Shown here piece by piece: positions 26,082-34,972 of a DNA stretch of 37,928 bases. The notes under the pieces were generated by a model. That model worked only from the letters and a program-made list of their open reading frames with translations. It ran no database searches and had not been told where the DNA came from. The stretch is taken from positions 1 to 37,928 of the forward strand of contig NVUL01000019.1 in assembly GCA_002401885.1 (NCBI GenBank). The letters are read 5' to 3'. Made by a program: the position numbers and the translations under genes. The number at the start of each line of letters is the position of its first letter. Positions within the stretch are counted from its first letter, which is position 1. The DNA comes from SAR86 cluster bacterium (GTDB lineage Bacteria; Pseudomonadota; Gammaproteobacteria; Pseudomonadales; Pseudohongiellaceae).

Positions 26082-26093
26082 TATAGCGCTATA
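26082..26093. repeat. Perfect 12-bp palindrome
   Basis: TATAGCGCTATA, about 210 nt beyond the end of the CNNM-like gene. It could be a binding site. No flanking promoter elements are clear. Confidence 0.35.
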
Positions 26094-26302
26094 TCATAAA
26101 GTGGGAAAATATTAGCACAGACTATTCGGCAGTAACTAAGGGGTTACAAATTGTCACAATACCTCACGTCTCGGGTGGTTGAGGAACGTTCGATAAGAAA
26201 TATTTCATCGATTGAATTTCAACGATCAAAAAACCGAACGAGCGCTTGGTAGTAAAACGCACTCTCGAGGTTTCATGCGCTTCGTTTCAGGCTGCCATAG
26301 AA

Positions 26303-27427
26303 TTAGTCAGAGGCACTCTTGCCAGAATCACGATCCTCCACCAATTCATCTGTGGGTAGTAGTCCCATCTTCCGCGCTCGTAATTCCCAGTTTTCCCGCG
26401 CTAGTACACGCATGTCCTCAGCGTTGTCCATTTCATCGACTATCTCGATGCCAAGTAGCGTCTCGATAATATCTTCCATAGTCACGATGCCTTCAGTTCC
26501 GCCGTATTCATCGACAACGAGCGCAATGTGCTCTTTCTCGGCAATAAATTTATCGAGTAGATCTGGGATCGGTGTGCCGCTGTGTGAAATGATGATGTCG
26601 CGACGGAGTGAATTCAATTCTTCATTGCCTTTTCCTTCCACCAGTTTAAGTAGAATTTTATCCTTAAGAACATAGCCCGTTACTTTGTCATTACTGTCTT
26701 GATATATGGGTATGCGGGAGAACGGCAACTCGGAATTTCCATCATGAAATTCTTTGATAGTAGTAGAACCATCCTCGGCCACCACAACGATACGCGGTGT
26801 CATAACATCCCTTATAAGTATGCGATTGAAGCGCAAAAGGTTCTTGATAATTTTCTGCTCGCTTTCCTTAAGAATTCCGATGTCTTTGCCGAGTTCAGAC
26901 ATAACCAAGAAGTCGCTTCTAGTCAGCACCGGCTTGTCTTTATCTTTCTTCAGATTCTTAGTGATTAGCTGGCTTAGCCAGATCATAGGTGCGAGCACTA
27001 TCATGAGTAGATTAATGACTCGTATCGAGAGGGGTGTGAGTGCCTGCCAATTGTTCGCGCCCAATGTCTTGGGAATTACTTCGGAGAAGATCAGTATAGC
27101 CATGGTCATCGCGCCAGCTACGAAACCTTCCCAGCTAACGATAGCAAAGCCAAAGAATTCTATTTTAGATGTGCCGAATATAACGGCCGCCTGCGCGCCG
27201 ACACCTATGGCACCGACAGTGTGAGCGATGGTATTTAGTGTGAGGATTGCTGCAAGTGGCCGATCGATATCTTCTTTGAAACGCGAGAGGTTTTTGGATA
27301 TGGCGGTATTGTCTCTGCCCTGAGTTGCTACATAGGCAGGAGTGATACTAAGAAGAACCGCTTCCAAGATTGAACAGAGAAAGGAGAAGAAAATACTGGC
27401 AGCGAAAAATGTGACTAAGAGCCCCAT
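26303..27427 (-). CDS. CNNM/CorB-like membrane protein (DUF21 plus CBS pair)
   Basis: 374 residues. The DUF21 transmembrane domain occupies about the first 165 residues, with four hydrophobic helices and the conserved IFSEVIPKTLGANN. A CBS pair (about 205-330) follows, with VMTPRIVVVAEDGSTTIKEF, FSRIPIYQD, VTGYVLKDKIL, HIALVVDEYGGTEGIVTMEDIIETLLG. The C-terminal CorC/HlyC domain of many relatives is missing; the protein ends about 40 residues after the second CBS. Homologues are implicated in Mg2+ or other divalent-ion export or homeostasis and bind nucleotides at the CBS pair. TTG at 27430 precedes the ATG at 27427; I use the ATG, which is better spaced from GAGATGG. It lies 111 nt downstream of the RND gene on the same strand. 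Confidence 0.9.
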   Translation of the reverse strand: MGLLVTFFAASIFFSFLCSILEAVLLSITPAYVATQGRDNTAISKNLSRFKEDIDRPLAAILTLNTIAHTVGAIGVGAQAAVIFGTSKIEFFGFAIVSWEGFVAGAMTMAILIFSEVIPKTLGANNWQALTPLSIRVINLLMIVLAPMIWLSQLITKNLKKDKDKPVLTRSDFLVMSELGKDIGILKESEQKIIKNLLRFNRILIRDVMTPRIVVVAEDGSTTIKEFHDGNSELPFSRIPIYQDSNDKVTGYVLKDKILLKLVEGKGNEELNSLRRDIIISHSGTPIPDLLDKFIAEKEHIALVVDEYGGTEGIVTMEDIIETLLGIEIVDEMDNAEDMRVLARENWELRARKMGLLPTDELVEDRDSGKSASD

Positions 27428-27538
27428 CAATGAACCATCTCTTTAGGAAACAAGTTTGTATTCTCACACGAACGCAAAACTGGGTACAGCGATTTGCTGC
27501 GCCTTGTTCCTTTAGCCCCAGAGAGCCTTAGTGACTCC

Positions 27539-30500
27539 CTATTGACTGAGGCTTGGCTCGGATTGCTTCTGGAATTTGGTCGCCTTGCCTAAAAGTACGC
27601 GCAGACGATCAGGTAGCGCCAGCATGGCTGGCGTTACTACCAGTGTCAGAATTGTTCCAAAGGATAGACCATATACGATGGCGGAGGCGAGGCTAACCCA
27701 TTGAGAGGTAATCGGACCACCAACTTCAATTTCGGCTCCGATCAAATCTACCGATACGTGCATAGCAAGAGGCAGTAGTCCGAAACCGGTCGTAAACGTA
27801 GTTAGGAACACAGGACGCAGTCGTTGTACGCCGGTCTGTACAATTACATTCTGCAGCGACCAATCCTTATGCTGTGCCTTCAGATGATTGAAAGTGTCTA
27901 TCAAGACGATATTGTTGTTTACGATGATTCCTGCCAAGGCGACTATGCCGATGCCGGTTAATATCACACTAAAGGTTTGACCGGTGATCAGCAAACCTAG
28001 CAATACCCCAGCGGTGGAGAGCAAGACTGAGGAGAGAATTAGCAGAGCCTGATAGTAACTATTGAATTGTGTCACAAGTAGAATAGCCATCAGTGCCATA
28101 GCTAGGATGAAAGCCTGACCCAAGAAAGCAGCCGAATCGTCCTGCTCTTCGTTAGCGCCGCGGAACTGATAGACCACGCCTCGTGCCGGAGGGTTCTCTT
28201 CCATGTATGTTTCTAGTTCTGAAACCTTATTGTCCGCCACGAGGCCGGGCGCCGCGTTGGCGCGGATATAGACGACACGTTCTCCATCGACGCGTTGAAT
28301 GGCGCTTACTGCGGGCTTGGCAATTCGAGTAACAAAGCTGCTAATTGGCACTAAATCGCCGTTAGCCGTGTTTATACGAATGGTGTCCATCTGTTCTAAG
28401 CCGCGGTACTCCGCCGGATAACGTACACGAATATCTACCTCGTCTTCGCTGTCGGTTGGGCGATAGTCTCCCATGAACACGCCGTTGGTCATGAGCTGAA
28501 TAGCGGTTCCTATCTCAGTCATGTTGGCGCCGAACATCGCCGCTCTAGCGCGGTCAACAACGATCTCCCACTCAATGCCGGGAACCGGAGCCGTATCATC
28601 GACATCGATTAGGCCCGTCATGGTGTTTTCCATATAATTGCGAATGCGTGCGGCTTCGGCGAATAGTACTTCAAGGTCGTCGCCGGAGAGTTCCAATTGG
28701 ATTGTTTTTCCCACTGGAGGCCCTTGTTCTATAGTCACTACTTCCGCTCTAGCACCGGGGAGATTAGCGACCGCGTCTCGGTATGCGTTCTCAACTTCGA
28801 AGCCGTCGACATCTCTGTCGCGTCTATCGGTCATTTCGATAAAAATCGTGCCGATCAGGTCGGGAGCAGACTGCTGGCCCCCACCTAAACTATTCCCAGA
28901 TCCGGATTGAGTGACAATGCCCTTAAAGTGCCCGACTTCGCGTATTCGGGATTCTGCATCAAGCATGACATCGCGTAGCTCTGCTGGTGAGGAATTGCCT
29001 CTAGCAAAGACTTGAACCTGAGTCTGGCTTGGTTCGACGCCAGTAAAGAACTCCACGCCTTTGCCGTACTGGCCGTAGGCCATAACGATGAGAACTAAGG
29101 TGGCGATGCTGGTAAAAAATACAATTATGGGAGAGCGAACTGCGAAGGTAAGAATTCGCGCGTAGATAGCGGTGATGCCACCCGTCTTAAGAGGATCGCC
29201 ACCTTCCAGATTCCGAAGATAGGTTTGATCGGCAGCGCTGGACTTGCCAATCAGTGCACCAATAGTTGGAGCGAACAATAGTGCGTAGAACAGCGAGCCA
29301 AATAACACTGCAAATACAGTGATTGGCAGGTAGCTCATAAACTGTCCAGAAACGCCAGGCCAGAACATGATCGGCAGGAATGCGGCAAGTGTCGTAGCCG
29401 TGGACGCCAGGATTGGCCAGTACATTCGATCTACGGCGGCTCTATAGGCGTCACGTGCATTCAGACCTTCGGCCATCTTGCGGTCAGCATATTCGACCAT
29501 CACGATGGCGCCGTCGATGAGCATACCGAGGCCAAGTAATAGGCCGAACATCACCATGAAGTTGTAAGTAAAACCGAGCAAACGAATAACGATGAAGGCG
29601 AAGAAGAAAGAGAAGGGAACCGCCAAGGTTACCAGTAGGCCGGAACGGACCCCAACAGAAGCGATAACCACAATCAGTACGAGAACCATAGCCGTTGCCA
29701 TGTTTCCCTGAAGACCCATGTTCTGCTCAATAACCAAGGGTGCCGTATTGTTGATATAGGACAGACTAACCGCGGGCGGCAAGCTTGTTCTTAATTCTTG
29801 AACTACAATATCTACTTGTTCCATAGCCTCGGTTACGCTGGTGCCTTTACGCTTCATTACATTGAGCGAGATCGCGGCGGTGCCATTGGCATAGGAATAG
29901 CGTGTCGCATCCTTAAATGTACGTCGTACGTCTGCTATATCTGAAACTGTCACTACGCCGTCGGCATTCGACGCGAGCGGGAGATTGAATAAGTCGTCGG
30001 CATCTTCAATAAGCCCAGGAACTTTAATTGAAAAACTACCCTGTCCTGTATCTACCTGACCGGCCGGAATCAATCGGTTGTTGTTCATCACTGTTTGTAT
30101 TATTGCGGTGTTGGAAATCCCATAAGTCTCGAGTTTCGCTGGATCAATTACAACCTCCAGCAGCTGCTCTCTATCACCAACCATCTCAGCTTCAAGAATA
30201 GTGGGTAGAATCTCAATCTCTCGCTGTAGCTCTTCTGCGACTTGTAACAATACGCGTTCCGGCACACCTTCTCCGCCAATCGCTATTTGAACTACTGGCA
30301 GTGTAGCCGCTGAGACTTCTTGGATCAGTGGTTCTTCAGTGTCTTGTGGAAACCGCGCCTGCGCCCTATTTATCGCTTCACGCACTTCACTCAGAGCATG
30401 TTGAGACTCGAAGTCGATATCGAATTCAGTAACTATCGTTGCCGCATTCTCGCTGGAGAAAGAGGTAATCTCTGTAATGCCATCGATTGTCTTCAATTCC

Positions 30501-30709
30501 AATTCGGCAGGCTTCGCTAGTAATCGCTCAGCATCCTCGGGAGATATGCCCTGATGTATTATTGTCGTTATAACGATAGGTACTTCAACATCCGGGTTTA
30601 GCTCGGCGGGAATTGCAAGATAGGAAACGAATCCTGTGATCATAATGGCGACGAACACGCTCAGCGTGGTTCGTGCTCGCGCTACGGCGGCGTCAATATA
30701 GTTCTTCAT
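27539..30709 (-). CDS. RND-family efflux transporter permease (HAE1/AcrB-like)
   Basis: 1056 residues, inner membrane; it pumps substrates out with proton antiport. Features are TTLSVFVAIMITGFVSYLAIP in helix 1, two large periplasmic loops, GLLLGLGMLIDGAIVMVEYADR in helix 4 and GIVALAGIIVNNNIVLIDTF in helix 10. AcrB has Asp-Asp at helix 4; here the pair is Asp399-Gly400. AcrB's helix-10 Lys aligns with Asn931, as in several HAE1 subgroups that use VNN at this site. The ATG at 30709 has AAGAGAG seven bases upstream; the frame extends to a TTG at 30727. The adaptor gene lies 39 nt upstream on the same strand, so they form an operon. An outer-membrane channel gene is not in the window. Confidence 0.95.
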   Translation of the reverse strand: MKNYIDAAVARARTTLSVFVAIMITGFVSYLAIPAELNPDVEVPIVITTIIHQGISPEDAERLLAKPAELELKTIDGITEITSFSSENAATIVTEFDIDFESQHALSEVREAINRAQARFPQDTEEPLIQEVSAATLPVVQIAIGGEGVPERVLLQVAEELQREIEILPTILEAEMVGDREQLLEVVIDPAKLETYGISNTAIIQTVMNNNRLIPAGQVDTGQGSFSIKVPGLIEDADDLFNLPLASNADGVVTVSDIADVRRTFKDATRYSYANGTAAISLNVMKRKGTSVTEAMEQVDIVVQELRTSLPPAVSLSYINNTAPLVIEQNMGLQGNMATAMVLVLIVVIASVGVRSGLLVTLAVPFSFFFAFIVIRLLGFTYNFMVMFGLLLGLGMLIDGAIVMVEYADRKMAEGLNARDAYRAAVDRMYWPILASTATTLAAFLPIMFWPGVSGQFMSYLPITVFAVLFGSLFYALLFAPTIGALIGKSSAADQTYLRNLEGGDPLKTGGITAIYARILTFAVRSPIIVFFTSIATLVLIVMAYGQYGKGVEFFTGVEPSQTQVQVFARGNSSPAELRDVMLDAESRIREVGHFKGIVTQSGSGNSLGGGQQSAPDLIGTIFIEMTDRRDRDVDGFEVENAYRDAVANLPGARAEVVTIEQGPPVGKTIQLELSGDDLEVLFAEAARIRNYMENTMTGLIDVDDTAPVPGIEWEIVVDRARAAMFGANMTEIGTAIQLMTNGVFMGDYRPTDSEDEVDIRVRYPAEYRGLEQMDTIRINTANGDLVPISSFVTRIAKPAVSAIQRVDGERVVYIRANAAPGLVADNKVSELETYMEENPPARGVVYQFRGANEEQDDSAAFLGQAFILAMALMAILLVTQFNSYYQALLILSSVLLSTAGVLLGLLITGQTFSVILTGIGIVALAGIIVNNNIVLIDTFNHLKAQHKDWSLQNVIVQTGVQRLRPVFLTTFTTGFGLLPLAMHVSVDLIGAEIEVGGPITSQWVSLASAIVYGLSFGTILTLVVTPAMLALPDRLRVLLGKATKFQKQSEPSLSQ

Positions 30710-30748
30710 GAAGTGAACTCTCTTCAATACTGCATATTATTGGTAGGA

Positions 30749-31861
30749 CTAGCGAGACCAGTCGAAATTGCTTTCCACTTGCTGCCCAGGAAAGACAATT
30801 TCCTGACCCAGAGTAATAAGATTGATAGTGCCGTTTAGGCCAGTAACCCAAACGCCTGGATTCATCGCACTGGTGTTGTCCCCAACGATAGATACGTTGT
30901 TAAATTCCACCATGTTATTGGCACCGATAGTTTTAACTCCGATTAGCCCACTGTCGTCCAATGTGAGGGCAGAGGAGGGAATCAGATGCGCTTGGATATC
31001 TGCTGAATCCACCAAAATTTCGGCTGTAATACCTTGGCGAATATCCTCAAAAGAAGAATCTACTTCTACTTCAATTCGATAACTTCTGGACACGTTATCA
31101 GCTGCGCGTGCGAGGTAGTTCACGGTGCCAGCTACGCGCTGTCCGGTGAGTAGTTCGGCGGCTACTCGGGCGCCAACACGCAGGCTGCCGATATCTTGCT
31201 CTGGAACTAGTCCGACTAATAACATCGGGCTATCGTCTAATACGGAAGCGCAAACTGTTCCTGCATTCAGTAGATCGCCTAGTTCGACGCTGCGGGTTTC
31301 CACGACCCCATCGAAGGGTGCGACGATCTTCGTTCTCTCTAGCGCCAATTCTGCGCGGGCTACTCCCGCTTTAGAAGATTCCAGTGCTGCCTTGAGTTGG
31401 GCAACGATCACATCAGATTGCAGTCCTCTGTCTTGTAGATTTTGGGAAGCCTTATATTCGAATTCCGCCTGCACTTGTCGACTTTGGGCCTCTAGCAGAT
31501 TTGAGTCACGATCATCTACCGCTATCTCACAGAGGAGGTCGCCTGCGCTGACTCTTGCTCCGCGCATAACAGGTTCGCTCACAATTCGGCCAGCCTGTTC
31601 AGCTCGTACCTCTACATGACGAAATGCCTGCGTGCGTCCTCGTACGCGAACCTTCTTGCCGTAGGTCTGCTGATTAATTCTGGCAGCACGTACGATAAAG
31701 TCACTAGGATTCTCTCCCGGCGACACGCCCTCGGGTACGGCCAGGATAGTGCTAGCAGTAGACTCATTACTCTCATCTGGCTCTTCAGCACTATGTGGAG
31801 CAACCATCCATAACACTACGACAATCAATATTCCTGCTGATACGACATGTTGATTCTTCAC
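30749..31861 (-). CDS. RND efflux periplasmic adaptor (membrane fusion protein)
   Basis: 370 residues. The hydrophobic N-terminal anchor is VVSAGILIVVVLWMVAP. A lipoyl/barrel-hybrid layout follows: VRVRGRTQAFRHVEVRAEQAGRIVSEPVMRGARVSAGDLLCEI, a coiled-coil hairpin (RDSNLLEAQSRQVQAEFEYK to ALERTKI), then VAPFDGVVETRSVELGDLLNAG and a beta-barrel. It links the RND pump to an outer-membrane channel. The open frame begins at a TTG (31876). I choose GTG 31861, which has GGAG six bases upstream. Its 39-nt spacing to the permease supports co-transcription. A promoter with overlapping dyads lies about 210 nt upstream. Cys residues are present but show no lipobox. Confidence 0.92.
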   Translation of the reverse strand: MKNQHVVSAGILIVVVLWMVAPHSAEEPDESNESTASTILAVPEGVSPGENPSDFIVRAARINQQTYGKKVRVRGRTQAFRHVEVRAEQAGRIVSEPVMRGARVSAGDLLCEIAVDDRDSNLLEAQSRQVQAEFEYKASQNLQDRGLQSDVIVAQLKAALESSKAGVARAELALERTKIVAPFDGVVETRSVELGDLLNAGTVCASVLDDSPMLLVGLVPEQDIGSLRVGARVAAELLTGQRVAGTVNYLARAADNVSRSYRIEVEVDSSFEDIRQGITAEILVDSADIQAHLIPSSALTLDDSGLIGVKTIGANNMVEFNNVSIVGDNTSAMNPGVWVTGLNGTINLITLGQEIVFPGQQVESNFDWSR

Positions 31862-32071
31862 TAAAATCTCCGGCAATTAGATCTATGGGTTCTGGCGATT
31901 TAACTTTCAAAGCCGCTCCATCACCCTGCCTTAGCAGCAGGCGTAGTTATTGCGCCTACAAAGAATGGCTCGCGGTACTCGGTTCTCGGGTAGATCATCC
32001 CTGTTGTTGAGAAGCTCTAACTAACGGAGCTCAAGGTGCTACTTTTTTGCTTAGAACGCCAGTACAAAAGT

Positions 32072-32086
32072 GTTACGTATTGTAAC
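32072..32086. promoter_or_regulatory. Inverted repeat over the efflux promoter -10
   Basis: GTTAC-GTATT-GTAAC: two perfect 5-bp half-sites around a 5-nt centre. On the minus strand the site contains the -10 TACAAT, so a repressor here would block the efflux promoter. Confidence 0.45.
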
Positions 32087-32106
32087 CCTTCAAATTGCAA
32101 TTGCAA
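32079..32106 (-). promoter_or_regulatory. Candidate promoter of the adaptor-RND operon
   Basis: Reading the minus strand, TTGCAA (32106-32101) serves as -35 (4/6), a 16-nt spacer follows, and TACAAT (32084-32079) serves as -10 (5/6). It points to the adaptor gene and is the best-matching promoter seen in this region. Confidence 0.5.
32095..32106. promoter_or_regulatory. 12-bp palindrome over the efflux promoter -35
   Basis: TTGCAATTGCAA is perfectly self-complementary and contains the -35 hexamer. Together with the dyad at 32072-32086 it suggests two repressor or activator contacts one to two helical turns apart. Confidence 0.45.
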
Positions 32107-32159
32107 CGCATTTATCCTCTAAAACCGTGCGTTCAGCGCATTTCTGGCGCAAATCATAT

Positions 32160-32207
32160 TTCGGTGGAATCGGCCTAAAACTGTGCTAATTTCCACTGTG
32201 AACCGAA
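32160..32207 (+). repeat. Imperfect hairpin upstream of the SDR start
   Basis: TTCGGT (32160-32165) pairs with ACCGAA (32202-32207); just inside, GTGGAA (32164-32169) is the reverse complement of TTCCAC (32191-32196). The two pairings share two bases, so one structure with a bulge would form. It ends 26 nt before the GTG start and could shape the 5' leader. Confidence 0.35.
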
Positions 32208-32232
32208 TTCAATTTACTGAGGGTCAAACGTA

Positions 32233-33024
32233 GTGAAAGATTTGAACAATAGAGTCGCGATTATCACCGGATCCAGTAGTGGAGTAGGAGCCGCAACGGC
32301 CAAATTATTGGCGGCTCAGGGCTGCAATGTGGTCATCAACTACAATTCTAATTCTGCTGGCGGTGATGCGGTGGCTGCCGAGTGTAAGGCACTGGGCGTT
32401 GAATGTCTGGTTATGGGCGGCAATGTGGCAGAGGATGTTAACTGCCTCGCTATGGCGGCGGCAGCGATTGAGAAGTGGGGGCGTATAGATATTCTCGTCA
32501 ACAATGCCGGCACTACCAAGTTTGTAGACCACTGGGACCTTCACGGGTTGAATAGTGATGATTTTCAGCATATCTATGGCGTGAATGTGATCGGCAGTTA
32601 TCAAATGATTCGTGCCGTGAGCGAGCAGATGCAAAAGCAGGAAGAAGGCGGCGCTGTCGTCAATGTCGCCTCGACAGCGGCAGTTACCGGCATCGGCAGC
32701 TCGGTGGCATATGCCGCCTCTAAGGGCGCATTGGTGACGATGACGCTGTCTTTGGCGAGAGCATTGGGGCCCAAATTACGGATCAATGCTGTGTGCCCCG
32801 GCTTCATTGAAGGCGATTGGCTGCGCGAAGGGCTAGGCGATCAAAAATATGAAGAAATCATGGACTTTCATCGCAAAAATTCACCACTCGGCGTTACAGC
32901 GACACCAGAGACTGTAGCCGATGCTATTGTGCATTTCATCAGCGGGCCCCAAGTAGTAACGGGTGAAACCCTAATAGTTGACGGCGGGCGACACCTGACC
33001 ATGACGCCTCTGGGGCGGCGATAG
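32233..33024 (+). CDS. SDR family oxidoreductase (FabG-like)
   Basis: 263 residues. It has ITGSSSGVGAATAKLLA (TGxxxGxG cofactor motif), ILVNNAGTTKF (NNAG), a Ser in VNVASTAAVTG, and YAASKGALVTMTLSLARAL (Tyr-x-x-x-Lys), followed by LRINAVCPGFIEGDWLREG and GETLIVDGGRHLT. This is the classical 250-residue SDR layout, close to 3-oxoacyl-ACP reductases, but adjacency does not show a fatty-acid role. Start is GTG with GAGGGT upstream at moderate spacing. It is divergent from the efflux operon and shares the control region with it. It converges on regA with a 29-nt gap. Substrate unknown. Confidence 0.92.
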   Translation: MKDLNNRVAIITGSSSGVGAATAKLLAAQGCNVVINYNSNSAGGDAVAAECKALGVECLVMGGNVAEDVNCLAMAAAAIEKWGRIDILVNNAGTTKFVDHWDLHGLNSDDFQHIYGVNVIGSYQMIRAVSEQMQKQEEGGAVVNVASTAAVTGIGSSVAYAASKGALVTMTLSLARALGPKLRINAVCPGFIEGDWLREGLGDQKYEEIMDFHRKNSPLGVTATPETVADAIVHFISGPQVVTGETLIVDGGRHLTMTPLGRR

Positions 33025-33053
33025 GTAGAGGCGCTTCAGAATACGATTCGCCG

Positions 33054-33602
33054 TTACTTAGCTACAGGCCGCTTTTGTAGTTTCCGTTGCAGGGTACGGC
33101 GGTGCATCTTCAGCTGTCTGGCTGTTTCGGAAATATTTCCATCGTGCTCATTCAGTACTTTCTGAATATGTTCCCACTCCAGCCTGCGCACAGACATAGG
33201 TTCGTGGTGTGTCGCCTCTGGGTGAGCAGCCGCATTAGTTTGATTTTTGTCTAATAGGAGTGCGCCGAGAATTTCATCAGCGTCTGCCGGCTTAGCCAGA
33301 TAATTGTCCGCGCCTAATTTGATTGCCTCAACTGCTGTCGTGATACTCGCATATCCGGTAAGAATTAGAATGCGGCTACTTGGATTGTTTTGCTTTAGTG
33401 GAGCGATTAGTCCCAGCGATGTATGGCCACCAAGATTCAAATCCAATATGGCATAGTTAAACAGCGTGCTCTTTATCAGCAATAGGGCCTCATCTTCGTT
33501 CGCAGCGTGAGACACCTCATAATCGCGATGCAAGAGGGCGCGAGTCATCACCCGAGAAAAAACTTCGTCGTCTTCAACTAATAAAATATGTTCCTTATCC
33601 AT
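33054..33602 (-). CDS. regA: RegA/PrrA/ActR-family response regulator
   Basis: 182 residues. The receiver domain starts HILLVEDDEVFSRVMTRALL, with the phospho-acceptor Asp54 in YAILDLNLGG, then ILILTGYASITTAVEAIKLGADNYLAKP, including the conserved Thr and Lys. The short C terminus is a Fis-type helix-turn-helix: WEHIQKVLNEHDGNISETARQLKMHRRTLQRKLQKR, the signature of the RegA/PrrA/ActR/RoxR group. The Pro-rich linker of alphaproteobacterial RegA is replaced by a polar one. It lies 32 nt downstream of its kinase on the same strand. This group controls respiration and redox-dependent genes; the regulon here is unknown. Confidence 0.92.
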   Translation of the reverse strand: MDKEHILLVEDDEVFSRVMTRALLHRDYEVSHAANEDEALLLIKSTLFNYAILDLNLGGHTSLGLIAPLKQNNPSSRILILTGYASITTAVEAIKLGADNYLAKPADADEILGALLLDKNQTNAAAHPEATHHEPMSVRRLEWEHIQKVLNEHDGNISETARQLKMHRRTLQRKLQKRPVAK

Positions 33603-33634
33603 TTTCCTGTCTCTACAAGAACTGGCGCCTGTGC

Positions 33635-34963
33635 TTACAGCGCGGGTTGGGGAAGGCGAATGATGCTAAGTGCGCCGCCTTCTTTCATGTTGAGCATCTC
33701 GATAGAACCACCGAGTCGCTCGATCGCAGCATTGGCGAGAAATATACCTAGGCCCATGCTCTCCTTTTGCCTGGATATAAAGGGCTCGCCAAGTTTCTCC
33801 ATAACATCATTTGGAATTCCAGGACCGTCGTCCTTAATCGAGATTTCGAACTTGAAAGGCGAATCTTTCGTAATGCCAAAGTGCACGTCCACATTGCTGT
33901 GCGCAGCCTTGATGGCATTCTCGATAATATTGATCACGGCATGCTTGACGCTTAGATTCGATGTAACTACTGATTCCGGCTTGTCCTCGATATGAAAATC
34001 TATCGAAGATGCTGGATGAATGTTCACAATATAATCTTGGATGTCATCTGCGAAAGTCCCGAGTGAAACGTTTTCGATTTCTTCGGGATTGTCTTTATTG
34101 TAATAACGAATAAGTTGCGTCAGAGAATTTTTACAGCGCGTCACTTGCTGTCTTAGTAGCGATATGTCGCTTTTGATATCGCTAGCTCTAAGCTCTTCGA
34201 CATCTAGGTTATCCAAATCGGTTAGCAACACGGCCATCGTAGAGAGAGGTGTGCCCAGCGCGTGCGCTGTACCAGCCGAGAGTGTACCAATGGCCACCAG
34301 CTGTTCATTACGAAGTTCATTCTCGCGGGCCTCCGCGAGATTCAGCTCACGAATTTTTATCGCATTGGCCATGCGCGTGATAAGTACTGAGATGAGAATG
34401 GCACTCACCAAAAAGATAACCCACATGCCCACGAGGTGGAGTTGAAAAGTCATTACTTCGTTCTCTGGGGACATGGCCATGTCGTGATCGGATGAAAGAT
34501 CAAGAAGCAAGAACGAGGTGTAGATTATGATTCCCCCTATCGAAAACACATTCACAAAGGCTTGCGGGAGAAGCGTGGCTGTTAGCGCGAGCAATACGAG
34601 CAAGTAAGAGATAAGCGGATTGCTCGCTCCGCCGGTATTTAGTAGTAGTACGATCAGGAAGAATACGTCCACAAGAATGTGGCAGAACAACTCGATGTTG
34701 CTAACAAAATTCGACGCAGCAAGGCGCCGATAGCCGATCAGTACGGAAAGCAGAATCCAGGCGATTAGATAAATGATAAATGTGACTGGAATTTCCAGCT
34801 CGGTAAAGGCCTGGAGGGCAATTACCGCTACCGCACTGGCTGCTGTAACGAAGGTGCGCAATAGCAGAAGCCGCTGCAGACCCTGTCTTCCGAGACTCGC
34901 GCCATGGGAGGAAACGGGGATGAGGAAACTGAGGAATTCGGAAATTTTAGTTTGCGCTTTCAT
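33635..34963 (-). CDS. regB: RegB/PrrB-family redox sensor histidine kinase
   Basis: 442 residues. Six membrane helices fill about residues 25-205. The helix 3-4 region has the ubiquinone-associated motif GGASNP (111-116). The H-box is LSAGTAHALGTPLSTMAVL with phospho-acceptor His234. Cys277 in QVTRCKNSL aligns with the redox-active Cys of RegB. The ATPase domain has VIENAIKAAH (N box), IKDDGPGIP, and SMGLGIFLANAAIERLGGSIE. Both signal-input elements known in Rhodobacter RegB, the quinone motif and the Cys, are present, so redox sensing is likely. It sits upstream of regA. The ribosome-binding site AGGGAA is unusually close to the ATG and next to a leader RNA stem. Confidence 0.93.
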   Translation of the reverse strand: MKAQTKISEFLSFLIPVSSHGASLGRQGLQRLLLLRTFVTAASAVAVIALQAFTELEIPVTFIIYLIAWILLSVLIGYRRLAASNFVSNIELFCHILVDVFFLIVLLLNTGGASNPLISYLLVLLALTATLLPQAFVNVFSIGGIIIYTSFLLLDLSSDHDMAMSPENEVMTFQLHLVGMWVIFLVSAILISVLITRMANAIKIRELNLAEARENELRNEQLVAIGTLSAGTAHALGTPLSTMAVLLTDLDNLDVEELRASDIKSDISLLRQQVTRCKNSLTQLIRYYNKDNPEEIENVSLGTFADDIQDYIVNIHPASSIDFHIEDKPESVVTSNLSVKHAVINIIENAIKAAHSNVDVHFGITKDSPFKFEISIKDDGPGIPNDVMEKLGEPFISRQKESMGLGIFLANAAIERLGGSIEMLNMKEGGALSIIRLPQPAL

Positions 34964-34972
34964 TTCCCTATT

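Larger units (their letters stand above)
25730..26302. other. 573-nt non-coding region
   Basis: No supported gene. It holds a GC-rich hairpin (25805-25821), two copies of a 56-bp direct repeat (25877-25932 and 25963-26018) separated by 30 nt, and a perfect 12-bp palindrome (26082-26093). It separates the plus-strand TPR-like gene from the minus-strand CNNM-like gene (convergent). Short open frames here lack a ribosome-binding site. Confidence 0.6.
31862..32232. other. 371-nt divergent control region
   Basis: Lies between the efflux operon (-) and the SDR gene (+). It holds a sigma-70-like promoter on the minus strand (32079-32106), two symmetric sites over it, and an imperfect hairpin before the SDR start (32160-32207). 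About 210 nt of leader separates the promoter from the adaptor GTG. No gene is supported in the leader. Confidence 0.5.

Noticed and set aside
26212..26469. 85-codon plus-strand frame at the end of the non-coding region
   Set aside because: Most of it is antisense to the CNNM-like gene; Pro/His/Ser-rich and unlike any known family.
26754..27224. 156-codon plus-strand frame inside the CNNM-like gene
   Set aside because: Antisense to well-conserved DUF21 and CBS motifs; no support of its own.
31125..31619. 164-codon plus-strand frame inside the adaptor gene
   Set aside because: Low-complexity Ser/Ala/Arg composition typical of an antisense shadow; the opposite strand has clear membrane-fusion-protein motifs.
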